A stretch of 5,412 nt of DNA, from NCBI GenBank assembly GCA_946886085.1, contig CAMPHX010000121.1, positions 1 to 5,412 of the forward strand, read 5' to 3'. Numbering within the stretch: the first letter of the stretch is position 1; each line of letters starts with the position of its first letter. This stretch comes from an uncultured Flavobacteriales bacterium (GTDB taxonomy: Bacteria > Bacteroidota > Bacteroidia > Flavobacteriales > Vicingaceae). Positions 1 to 5,412 of the stretch are shown here, one piece after another. The translations under genes and the position numbers were made by a program. Below the pieces are notes generated by a model. That model saw nothing but the letters and a program-made list of their open reading frames with translations. It made no database searches and was not told where the DNA came from.

Positions 1-1246
1 ACATAGCGTCAATATCATCATAATCTGCTGTTCCAACAGAAAGTCTATACCATGGTGATGATGTTGATGTTCCGAAAGCATAAAAAGGAACTATCGCAAT
101 ATGAGCTTTATTTAATAAATAAGCAGTAACATCTGCAATGTTTTCCAAAACATGACCATTTGCAGTAGTTTTACCAACTAAATCAAACTTAACTGTTAAA
201 TAAATTGCAGCCTGTGGCGGAATTGCATCAACATGGTAGCCTTTAGCTTTTAATTTTGTCATTCCTATATAAAAAGCATCTAATCTTTTGTGGATGTTTT
301 TCTTAAAAGCATGAAGATATTCATCCACCTCAGATTTATTAGCTAAGAAATTGGCTGTAGCTACTTGTTCTGCTTTTGGAGACCACGCTCCTACATGACT
401 TAAAATAGCCCTCATTTTATCCATTATTTTTTGTGGACCAAAAGCCCAACCAACCCTAACACCTGTTGCCGCAAAAGCTTTTGAAATCCCATCAATATAA
501 ATGGTGTAATCTCTCATTTCAGGAAATAAAGAAACGGGATCAAAATGTTGAGTTTCTCCATACGTTAATACCCAATAAATTTGATCAAAAAGTAAATATA
601 ATGGTTTTTCATTAGCACCTCTTCTTTGGTTTTCTTCCAACACTAATTGGCAAATTTCTGCCAAGCCCTCTTTTGTAAAAGTAGTTCCTGTAGGGTTTAA
701 AGGAGAGCATAACGCAATCATTGTTGCCTCTTTTACATATGGTTTTAGCTCCGCAGCTGTAGGCATAAAATCATTTTCGGGTTTAGTTTCAATAATTTGT
801 TGCTTAGCTCCAGAAAGGTGTGAGTAATGATTATTATTCCAAGAGGGAACAGGAAACAATACTGTATCATTTTTATCTATAACAGTTTGATATAAAGCAT
901 AAATTAATGGTCTTGCTCCACCGGAAATTAAAATACTGTTTGGAGAATAATCTAAACCTTGTCTGGTTTTTAAAAAATCTGCTACTTGAACTCTCAATTC
1001 TTCCACTCCATTAGCAGCAGGATAGTTTGTCTCATTATTAACATAAGCTTCAACAATTTCATTTTTTAATGCTGTAGGTATAGGAAAAAGCGAAGGATTA
1101 AAATCTCCAATAGTAAGGTTATAAATCTTTTCACCTTGAGCAATTTTTGCTTTCACTTCTCCGGCTAGTTTAATAATCTCCGAACCAATAAGGTTTTCAG
1201 CCATTACAGATACTTTGTTGTTCACAATATTTTGAGTTTGTTCCAT
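1..1246 (-). CDS. PLP-dependent class I/II aminotransferase (aspartate/aromatic type), 3' end cut by window
   Basis: Fold-type I aminotransferase. It would move an amino group between an amino acid and a 2-oxo acid (commonly glutamate/2-oxoglutarate) in the cytoplasm. I read 415 codons from the ATG at 1246 to the window edge; the frame is still open, and family length suggests only a short C-terminal piece is missing. Visible landmarks: Y75 in NYPAANG; GGARPL at 109-114 in the phosphate-binding position; W136 in VPSWNNNHY, the cofactor-stacking position; SPLNPTGT at 181-188; D221 and Y224 in FDQIYW; the Schiff-base lysine K256 in DGISKAF; R264 in GVRVGW; and R401 in WYRLSVGT, the usual substrate-carboxylate arginine. 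All key residues are present, so an active enzyme is expected. Exact substrate (aspartate, aromatic or other) cannot be settled from motifs, so no symbol is given. The start has no Shine-Dalgarno, only an A/T-rich leader. It is transcribed divergently from lhgO across a 201-bp gap. Confidence 0.88.
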   Translation of the reverse strand, partial: MEQTQNIVNNKVSVMAENLIGSEIIKLAGEVKAKIAQGEKIYNLTIGDFNPSLFPIPTALKNEIVEAYVNNETNYPAANGVEELRVQVADFLKTRQGLDYSPNSILISGGARPLIYALYQTVIDKNDTVLFPVPSWNNNHYSHLSGAKQQIIETKPENDFMPTAAELKPYVKEATMIALCSPLNPTGTTFTKEGLAEICQLVLEENQRRGANEKPLYLLFDQIYWVLTYGETQHFDPVSLFPEMRDYTIYIDGISKAFAATGVRVGWAFGPQKIMDKMRAILSHVGAWSPKAEQVATANFLANKSEVDEYLHAFKKNIHKRLDAFYIGMTKLKAKGYHVDAIPPQAAIYLTVKFDLVGKTTANGHVLENIADVTAYLLNKAHIAIVPFYAFGTSTSSPWYRLSVGTADYDDIDAM

Positions 1247-1264
1247 AGTTTTTATAATTAAAAA

Positions 1265-1272
1265 CGAAATTA
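1265..1272 (-). promoter_or_regulatory. Possible -7 promoter element for the aminotransferase
   Basis: Reading the reverse strand, TAATTTCG lies 18 bases upstream of the aminotransferase ATG and matches the Bacteroidota -7 consensus TAnnTTTG with one mismatch. A -33 TTG at the standard distance is not clear; the nearest TTTTG (1302-1298) is about 25 bases away, longer than usual. In AT-rich DNA such a match can be chance. Confidence 0.28.
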
Positions 1273-1326
1273 GAAAAACAATCAATTGAAATTCAGACAA
1301 AACTCAAAAAATAACAGGACAATTTA

Positions 1327-1341
1327 TTAACACTATGTTAA
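1327..1341. promoter_or_regulatory. Perfect inverted repeat, candidate operator in the divergent intergenic region
   Basis: TTAACA-CTA-TGTTAA is a perfect 6-bp inverted repeat around a 3-bp centre, the shape of a binding site for a dimeric helix-turn-helix regulator. It lies 81 bp from the aminotransferase start and 107 bp from the lhgO start, so it could serve either gene. The half-site TGTTAA recurs at 1405-1410, directly abutting the candidate lhgO -7 element. No regulator gene is in the window, and six-base palindromes do occur by chance in AT-rich spacers. Confidence 0.35.
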
Positions 1342-1369
1342 GAACCTTATTTCTTGTAAAAACTAATTT

Positions 1370-1391
1370 AAATAATGCTGAAAATAATGCT
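1370..1391 (+). repeat. Two tandem copies of a 10-bp direct repeat upstream of lhgO
   Basis: AAATAATGCT occurs at 1370-1379 and again at 1382-1391, a 12-bp period. The pair ends about 20 bases before the candidate lhgO -7 element, so it covers the place where a -33 element or an activator would sit. Only two copies exist; this may be a regulator site or a small slippage duplication. Confidence 0.4.
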
Positions 1392-1410
1392 CCAAGCAAA
1401 AAAATGTTAA

Positions 1411-1418
1411 TACTTTCG
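1411..1418 (+). promoter_or_regulatory. Candidate -7 promoter element for the lhgO operon
   Basis: TACTTTCG matches the Bacteroidota -7 consensus TAnnTTTG with one mismatch and lies 29 bases before the lhgO ATG, a normal leader length. No TTG is present at the -33 distance; that region is instead occupied by the AAATAATGCT direct repeats, which would fit an activator-dependent promoter. That last point is inference. Confidence 0.38.
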
Positions 1419-1447
1419 CACTCGTAATTAATATGAATTTCTAAACC

Positions 1448-2674
1448 ATGCCAACTCAAGAAATATACGACATTACCATTGTAGGTGGAGGGATTGTGGG
1501 AGCTGCAACTGCTTATAAAATTCAATTAAAATACCCTTCGCTTAAAGTTTTATTAATAGAAAAAGAAGCTAGATTAGCTGACCATCAAACGGGAAATAAT
1601 TCAGGTGTAATCCATTCCGGATTATATTACAAACCAGGTTCCGCTAAAGCAAAAACTTGCGTTGATGGAAGAAAACAATTAGTAGCTTTTGCTCAAAAAT
1701 ACAATATCAGCCATGATGTTTGCGGAAAAGTAGTGGTTGCTGTTGACGAAAGTGAATTGGATTATATGGATAAAATTTTTGAAAATGGATTGGCAAATAA
1801 CACTGAAGGAATAGAAAAAATTGATGCCAAACGATTAAAAGAAATTGAGCCTCATGTTGAGGGAATTGCCGGAATTTGGGTGCCTTGTACCGGAATTATA
1901 GACTTTAGGGCTGCTACCGAAAAAATGACTGAATTAGTTACTGAAATTCAACCCAAAAGTAAAATTGTATTGGGCGAAGAAGTGCTTTCTTATGACAAAA
2001 ATGATGCAGCAACTACTAAGGTAACTACTTCAAAAAATAACTACATAACCAAGTACATGATATTTTGTGGAGGTTTACAAGCCGACAGATTGGCCAAAAA
2101 AGATGGTGTTAACTTAAAAGAAAAAGTAGTTGGTTTTAGAGGCGATTATTACGAACTTACCGAACAAGCTAAATACAAAGTTAACAACTTAATCTACCCT
2201 ATTCCTAATCCTAAATTTCCATTTTTAGGCGTACACTTTACCAGAATGGTAAACGGAGAAATTGAATGCGGTCCTAATGCTGTAATGACTTTTAAGCGTG
2301 AAGGTTATGGAAAAACAGACTTCAGTTTAAAAGACACTTGGGATGCCCTAACTTATAGTGGAACATGGAGGTTATTATTTAAAAACCCAATGTTTGCCTT
2401 GGATGAATACCGAAGAGCTTTTTCTAAAAAATTATTTTTAAAAACCTTACAACGTATGATTCCATCACTTACCATGGATGATATAAAACCGGGAAGAGCA
2501 GGTGTTAGAGCCATGTTATTAAGTCAGGATGGTGATACCAGAGATGATTTTAGAATTGAATATAAAAATAAAAGCATACATGTGTTAAACGCTCCTTCTC
2601 CGGCAGCAACAGCTTGCTTATCAATTGGAGACGAAATTTGCAATATGGCAACAACACACTTTAAACTCTCATAA
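1448..2674 (+). CDS. lhgO: L-2-hydroxyglutarate oxidase/dehydrogenase, FAD-dependent
   Basis: Oxidises L-2-hydroxyglutarate to 2-oxoglutarate using FAD; family members pass electrons to the respiratory quinone pool at the inner membrane. The role is metabolite repair (removal of a side product of malate dehydrogenase-type enzymes) or glutarate catabolism. The protein has 408 residues, close to the roughly 420 of E. coli LhgO. In order: an N-terminal Rossmann GxGxxG at 13-18 (GGGIVG), with E38 ending the second strand for FAD ribose binding; the family block NNSGVIHSGLYY at 50-61; FCGGLQADRLA at 206-216; YPIPNPKFPFLGVHFT at 250-265; and the C-terminal signature GRAGVRAMLL at 349-358 followed by HVLNAPSPAATACLSIG at 378-394. 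The start is fixed by an in-frame TAA at 1442-1444, just before the ATG; there is no Shine-Dalgarno, as usual in this phylum. It sits three bases ahead of the small membrane-protein gene. No csiD or gab genes are visible, which favours a repair role (inference). Confidence 0.92.
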   Translation: MPTQEIYDITIVGGGIVGAATAYKIQLKYPSLKVLLIEKEARLADHQTGNNSGVIHSGLYYKPGSAKAKTCVDGRKQLVAFAQKYNISHDVCGKVVVAVDESELDYMDKIFENGLANNTEGIEKIDAKRLKEIEPHVEGIAGIWVPCTGIIDFRAATEKMTELVTEIQPKSKIVLGEEVLSYDKNDAATTKVTTSKNNYITKYMIFCGGLQADRLAKKDGVNLKEKVVGFRGDYYELTEQAKYKVNNLIYPIPNPKFPFLGVHFTRMVNGEIECGPNAVMTFKREGYGKTDFSLKDTWDALTYSGTWRLLFKNPMFALDEYRRAFSKKLFLKTLQRMIPSLTMDDIKPGRAGVRAMLLSQDGDTRDDFRIEYKNKSIHVLNAPSPAATACLSIGDEICNMATTHFKLS

Positions 2675-2677
2675 ATT

Positions 2678-2911
2678 ATGGAAAATTTAGGTATTAATGC
2701 AACCGATTTTATTGGTTATTTGGCTTCTTTTTTAGTGCTTTTCTCCTTCCTAATGAAAAAAATGAGATACCTTAGAATTATCAACACACTTGGTTGTACG
2801 TTATTTGTGGCTTATGGCTTTTTATTAAATTTTTCATGGCCTATTATTGTTACCAACTTAGCCATCATCATTATCAATATTTACTATCTGAGTAAGAAAG
2901 AACTCATTTAA
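2678..2911 (+). CDS. Small three-helix inner-membrane protein, YgjV/CBU_0592-like
   Basis: A 77-residue hydrophobic protein with three predicted membrane helices at about 11-26, 33-50 and 53-71. The charged segment KKMRYLR (27-33) and the C-terminal KK (73-74) both fall on the same side, so the positive-inside rule predicts N-terminus out, C-terminus in. The pattern IGYLASFLVLFSFLMK, then RIINTLG, F-V-A-YG (43-47) and WPIIVTN (54-60) matches the short Bacteroidota proteins of the YgjV/CBU_0592 group, some of which I recall being mislabelled uroporphyrinogen decarboxylase; nothing here resembles that enzyme. It is about half the length of E. coli YgjV. The layout also recalls SemiSWEET/PQ-loop half-transporters (YG in helix 2, conserved Asn in helix 3), but the PQ motif is missing. 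Function is unknown. The gene starts three bases after the lhgO stop, so co-transcription and coupled translation are likely. It ends with tandem stops TAATAA. Confidence 0.82.
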   Translation: MENLGINATDFIGYLASFLVLFSFLMKKMRYLRIINTLGCTLFVAYGFLLNFSWPIIVTNLAIIIINIYYLSKKELI

Positions 2912-2944
2912 TAATCCTTAAAAAGGTGATAATCTCTACTTCCT

Positions 2945-5284
2945 CTATTTCTTAATAAAAAAGAAAGTTCCGTCTTCATCTTCCAGTCCGGCAATTTTAC
3001 CAAACTTAGGTGCTTGTTTAGCTCCATTCTTAGTTACGGCTATTTTCACTTTGTTCACTACCGTTTCTATTGGGATACAAGCGTCCGGGTTTCCTGAAAG
3101 TGTTGAAGCAAAAGTTTTGGTAAACTGAGAGTTATCAGAAGCCAACTCATAACCGGCAGATGAAAAAACCTGTGATGATTTGAATTTTGTTGCTTTCCAA
3201 TCGTTGCAACTTTTCTCTGTTGTTGTAGAACGCATTGCCTGATAAAAAGAAGGACCAGATTCACATGCATCAGTGATAACCAAAGTATGCGTAATCTCTT
3301 TAGAATAAGACTGCATAGAAGCTTTTAAATTATTAATATTAAAATAAGTAAACTCATCATCTCTTTTAGCATCTGTTGGAATCCAATAACCTGTTTCATT
3401 GATGAATTTTCCATGTCCGGCATACCATACTAACAATGAATTTACTTTATTACTTCTTACCAAATCTCGTAATTCTATAGAGAAAAATCGTTCTAATTGA
3501 GCTTTGGTCATATCTTTTTTATGAATAACATTATTAATCTTATACTTCGCAAAAGCAGATTTCATCATGGTTACATCTTTAGCAGGTCCATCTAAACTAG
3601 CAAAAGATTGATACTTGGAATTTTCAATAAAAATTACCCACGTTTTCCCCATAGGGTTATCTGCTAACAAAGTAGCATTTTCTCTATTTAAGATAAAATC
3701 TTTTTCGGTCTTATTACCATATTCATCCTCTACTGTAACAGTAAATTTAGTTTTATTCATAATGTTTATGGTCATAGAAAATTTAGGATTTTTCTCTTGC
3801 GTATTGAAACTTGCTGTTACTCCATCAATAAAAATACTTTTTATAAAACTCTCATCTTTTATCAATCCTTCAATGTACAACGAAGGATCATCAGCATCCA
3901 AATAAATAGTTCCATCGTCAGAAGCATAAGGAGCTAACAACTGAACAACAGGTGCATTTACCTCTGTTTCAATAAATTCAAACATCCAAGTCTCAGAATT
4001 TTGATATATATCAAAAACAGTAATTGATACATTTTTTAACTCAGTAATATCCAACTCTATGTCAAAAATCGGATTTAACGAATCTTTACTGAAGTTAGCA
4101 TCTTTACCATTTACCTTAACAAAATCGATTAAACTAGCATCTTTAACTTTACCTTTAAAAGTCAACTTCTGTGTTCCTTTGGCAATTTGCAAAAAGCCAG
4201 GCTTTGGCGAAACAGGACTTATCATTTCCAACTCAGGGTTATTGTTTTCTCTATTTAATTCATACATTCTTTTTTTAGCCTCATCATACAATTTCATAGC
4301 TATTCCATCATAAGGAGAGAGTCTTTTTATTTCTTCATAATCTTTTATAGCTGCCTTAAAATCTGCCATATTTTCATATAAAGCAGCACGTTTAAAATAG
4401 ATGTTGGCATTATCTTTATCTAATGTTAACGCTTTGGTATAATCTGCTATAGCATTAGGGTTTTGACCAATTTTTTCGTACAAAAAAGCTCTTTTTATGT
4501 AATGTTGAACTTGCTCAGGTTCAAACAAAATAATCTTAGAGTAATCATCAATAGCTGCTTGTAAATTATTATTTCCTTCATTAATTCCCGAACGTACTTT
4601 TAGAGCATGAAAATTCTTAGGGGCTAATTCTAACGCTTTGTCTGCATATTTTAAAGCATCATCATATTTTCCTAGTTTCATGTTACTATGAGCCAAACCA
4701 ATGTACGCACCAACTAATTTAGAATCATAAAACTTTGCTCTATCAAAACTATAAGCAGCTTCCTTAAACAATTTAGAGCTATCTTGGGCTACTCCCAACA
4801 AATAATAACTCATTCCATTTTTATCTATACTCAGTAATTGTTCGGCAGTAGCTACAGCATCCATAAACCTTTTAGCTTGCATTTGAGCTTGGATTTTAGC
4901 TTGATACGCTTCTGTTTGTTTCTTATTCCTATCTATAGAAATATCAAAAGCAGCAATAGCTTCATCATTTTTATTAAGAGCCATTAAAGCTTTTCCGTGA
5001 TTAAGATGATATTCATCACTTTTTTCTTTCAACTCAACTGCTTTCTTAAAATCTATAACTGCTTTTTCGTAATTATTGGTATACAAATAACACAGCCCTC
5101 TATAATTGTAAGCCCTATCATGATCATTTTTGGCAACTATAACATTGGTAAAATTTTCTATGGCTTCAGTATATTTTTGTTCGGAAAAGTTTTGTTCTCC
5201 GGCTTTGAAGTCCTTGAAATATGTTTGAGCAAATGTTGCCATTGAAAGGCAAACAGCTAATATTACAATTAAAAAATTCTTCAT
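2945..5284 (-). CDS. Exported TPR protein with tandem beta-sandwich domains and C-terminal caspase-like (C14) peptidase
   Basis: A 779-residue protein. Residues 1-19 form a Sec signal peptide (K2, hydrophobic 4-15, likely cleavage TFA|QT), so it acts in the periplasm or outside the cell. Residues 23-327 hold about nine TPR units of 33-35 residues, a protein-binding superhelix. Two homologous beta-rich domains follow at about 366-440 and 446-534. The caspase-like domain covers about 545-779: strand KTWVIFIEN, then LLVWYAGHGK with catalytic H624, then LVITDACESG with nucleophile C674 in the metacaspase-style DxCxSG, then SSQVFSSAGYELASD and a FTKTFASTL helix. The His/Cys dyad is intact, so it should be a cysteine endopeptidase, probably cutting after basic residues as metacaspases do (inference). 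There is no lipobox and no obvious type IX sorting domain; it ends GTFFFIKK. Convergent with the lhgO operon (33-bp gap); no partner gene is visible. Substrate and biological role are unknown. Confidence 0.93.
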   Translation of the reverse strand: MKNFLIVILAVCLSMATFAQTYFKDFKAGEQNFSEQKYTEAIENFTNVIVAKNDHDRAYNYRGLCYLYTNNYEKAVIDFKKAVELKEKSDEYHLNHGKALMALNKNDEAIAAFDISIDRNKKQTEAYQAKIQAQMQAKRFMDAVATAEQLLSIDKNGMSYYLLGVAQDSSKLFKEAAYSFDRAKFYDSKLVGAYIGLAHSNMKLGKYDDALKYADKALELAPKNFHALKVRSGINEGNNNLQAAIDDYSKIILFEPEQVQHYIKRAFLYEKIGQNPNAIADYTKALTLDKDNANIYFKRAALYENMADFKAAIKDYEEIKRLSPYDGIAMKLYDEAKKRMYELNRENNNPELEMISPVSPKPGFLQIAKGTQKLTFKGKVKDASLIDFVKVNGKDANFSKDSLNPIFDIELDITELKNVSITVFDIYQNSETWMFEFIETEVNAPVVQLLAPYASDDGTIYLDADDPSLYIEGLIKDESFIKSIFIDGVTASFNTQEKNPKFSMTINIMNKTKFTVTVEDEYGNKTEKDFILNRENATLLADNPMGKTWVIFIENSKYQSFASLDGPAKDVTMMKSAFAKYKINNVIHKKDMTKAQLERFFSIELRDLVRSNKVNSLLVWYAGHGKFINETGYWIPTDAKRDDEFTYFNINNLKASMQSYSKEITHTLVITDACESGPSFYQAMRSTTTEKSCNDWKATKFKSSQVFSSAGYELASDNSQFTKTFASTLSGNPDACIPIETVVNKVKIAVTKNGAKQAPKFGKIAGLEDEDGTFFFIKK
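3683..4189 (-). repeat. Two tandem homologous beta-sandwich (Ig-like) domains within the caspase protein
   Basis: Residues about 366-440 and 446-534 of the caspase protein share one pattern: G-x-(V/I)-K-D-x-S-x-I near the start (GKVKDASLI at 378-386; GLIKDESFI at 473-481), a (N/D)G turn, F, NP-x-F (NPIFDIE; NPKFSMT), then T-V-x-D-x-Y-x-N (ITVFDIYQN; VTVEDEYGN). The anchors are offset by 95 residues. This is an internal domain duplication at protein level, not an obvious DNA repeat. Fold assignment as Ig-like is inferred from the alternating hydrophobic strand pattern. Confidence 0.7.
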
Positions 5285-5319
5285 ATTTAAAAATTTTATA
5301 AACCACTACAAATCAAAAA

Positions 5320-5327
5320 CAAAAGTA
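5320..5327 (-). promoter_or_regulatory. -7 promoter element for the TPR/caspase gene
   Basis: On the reverse strand TACTTTTG matches the Bacteroidota -7 consensus TAnnTTTG exactly and lies 35 bases before the ATG at 5284, a normal leader length. A -33 TTG at the usual 17-23 base spacing is not evident (nearest candidates sit about 12 and 34 bases away). The A/T-only stretch just before the ATG replaces a Shine-Dalgarno sequence, as is usual in this phylum. Confidence 0.5.
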
Positions 5328-5347
5328 CTAATTCATCATCAATTTAC

Positions 5348-5410
5348 CTAAGTTTTATTTCCAAATTTTAAATTACTAAAACTATCCAATTGCCTTTTTC
5401 TAAAGTCTAC
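5348..5410 (-). CDS. Possible C-terminal tail of an upstream gene, cut by window edge
   Basis: One reverse-strand frame is open from the window edge for 20 codons (VDFRKRQLDS then FSNLKFGNKT) before a TAG at 5350-5348, 63 bases before the caspase gene start. The composition is protein-like, and the other two reverse frames stop at once. Twenty open codons are too few to decide: it could equally be non-coding spacer. No function can be assigned. Confidence 0.22.
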   Translation of the reverse strand, partial: VDFRKRQLDSFSNLKFGNKT

Positions 5411-5412
5411 CC

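Noticed and set aside
1433..1444. Three-codon mini-ORF (Met-Asn-Phe-stop) just before lhgO, possible leader peptide
   Set aside because: Too short to distinguish from chance in AT-rich DNA, with no attenuator-like hairpin; useful only because its stop fixes the lhgO start.
1304..1525. 73-codon reverse-strand open frame across the intergenic region and lhgO start
   Set aside because: It overlaps the well-supported start of lhgO on the opposite strand, has no recognisable domain and ends in a low-complexity hydrophobic stretch; a chance frame.
2916..2926. CCTT-AAA-AAGG hairpin in the convergent gap as a terminator
   Set aside because: Only a 4-bp stem and no T-run follows on either strand; too weak to call.
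2948..2966. TTTCTT-AATAAAA-AAGAAA inverted repeat at the end of the caspase gene
   Set aside because: Six weak, nearly all A-T pairs inside the coding end (Phe/Lys codons); probably composition, not a terminator.
2945..3100. Type IX secretion C-terminal sorting domain on the caspase protein
   Set aside because: The C-terminus is the last strand of the caspase fold (GTFFFIKK); there is no extra 70-80 residue beta domain after it.
3067..3270. 67-codon reverse-strand frame inside the caspase domain
   Set aside because: Out-of-frame shadow of the caspase coding sequence, which has clear catalytic motifs there.
3615..5245. Forward-strand frames at 3615-3905, 4059-4313 and 4997-5245
   Set aside because: All are antisense to the TPR/caspase gene and encode Phe/Ser/Ile-rich strings typical of the complement of lysine-rich AT-rich genes.
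5231..5284. Lipoprotein signal with C12 as the lipid-bearing cysteine in the caspase protein
   Set aside because: The residue before the cysteine is Val, not Gly/Ala/Ser, and the hydrophobic core would be too short; standard cleavage after A19 fits better.

Overview
The window looks like the chromosome of a member of the Bacteroidota, probably a Flavobacteriales-like organism. The DNA is clearly AT-rich. None of the genes has a Shine-Dalgarno sequence. A TAnnTTTG-type -7 promoter element sits ahead of the large reverse-strand gene, and the exported protein has a signal peptide ending in the phylum-typical F-A-Q. The species cannot be determined from the sequence alone.

Layout. (1) Positions 1-1246, reverse strand: a class I/II PLP-dependent aminotransferase whose C-terminal end runs off the left edge. 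(2) Positions 1247-1447: a divergent intergenic region with a perfect 6-bp inverted repeat, a 10-bp tandem direct repeat and weak -7 elements facing both ways. (3) Positions 1448-2674, forward: an FAD-dependent L-2-hydroxyglutarate oxidase (LhgO). Three bases later, at 2678-2911, comes a 77-residue, three-helix membrane protein of the YgjV/CBU_0592 type, so the two are very probably one operon. (4) Positions 2945-5284, reverse strand and convergent with that operon: a 779-residue exported protein with a signal peptide, about nine TPR repeats, two tandem homologous beta-sandwich domains and a C-terminal caspase-like (peptidase C14) domain with an intact His/Cys dyad. (5) Positions 5285-5412: its promoter region, possibly overlapping the last residues of an upstream gene.

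Functionally, the aminotransferase and LhgO both touch 2-oxoglutarate/glutamate chemistry, as probable substrate and as product. The divergent arrangement leaves room for shared regulation, but this is inference. The TPR/caspase protein has no visible partner gene in the window and is the most unusual item. I see no RNA genes, CRISPR array, insertion sequence or convincing intrinsic terminator, and nothing here amounts to a demonstrable new multi-gene system.
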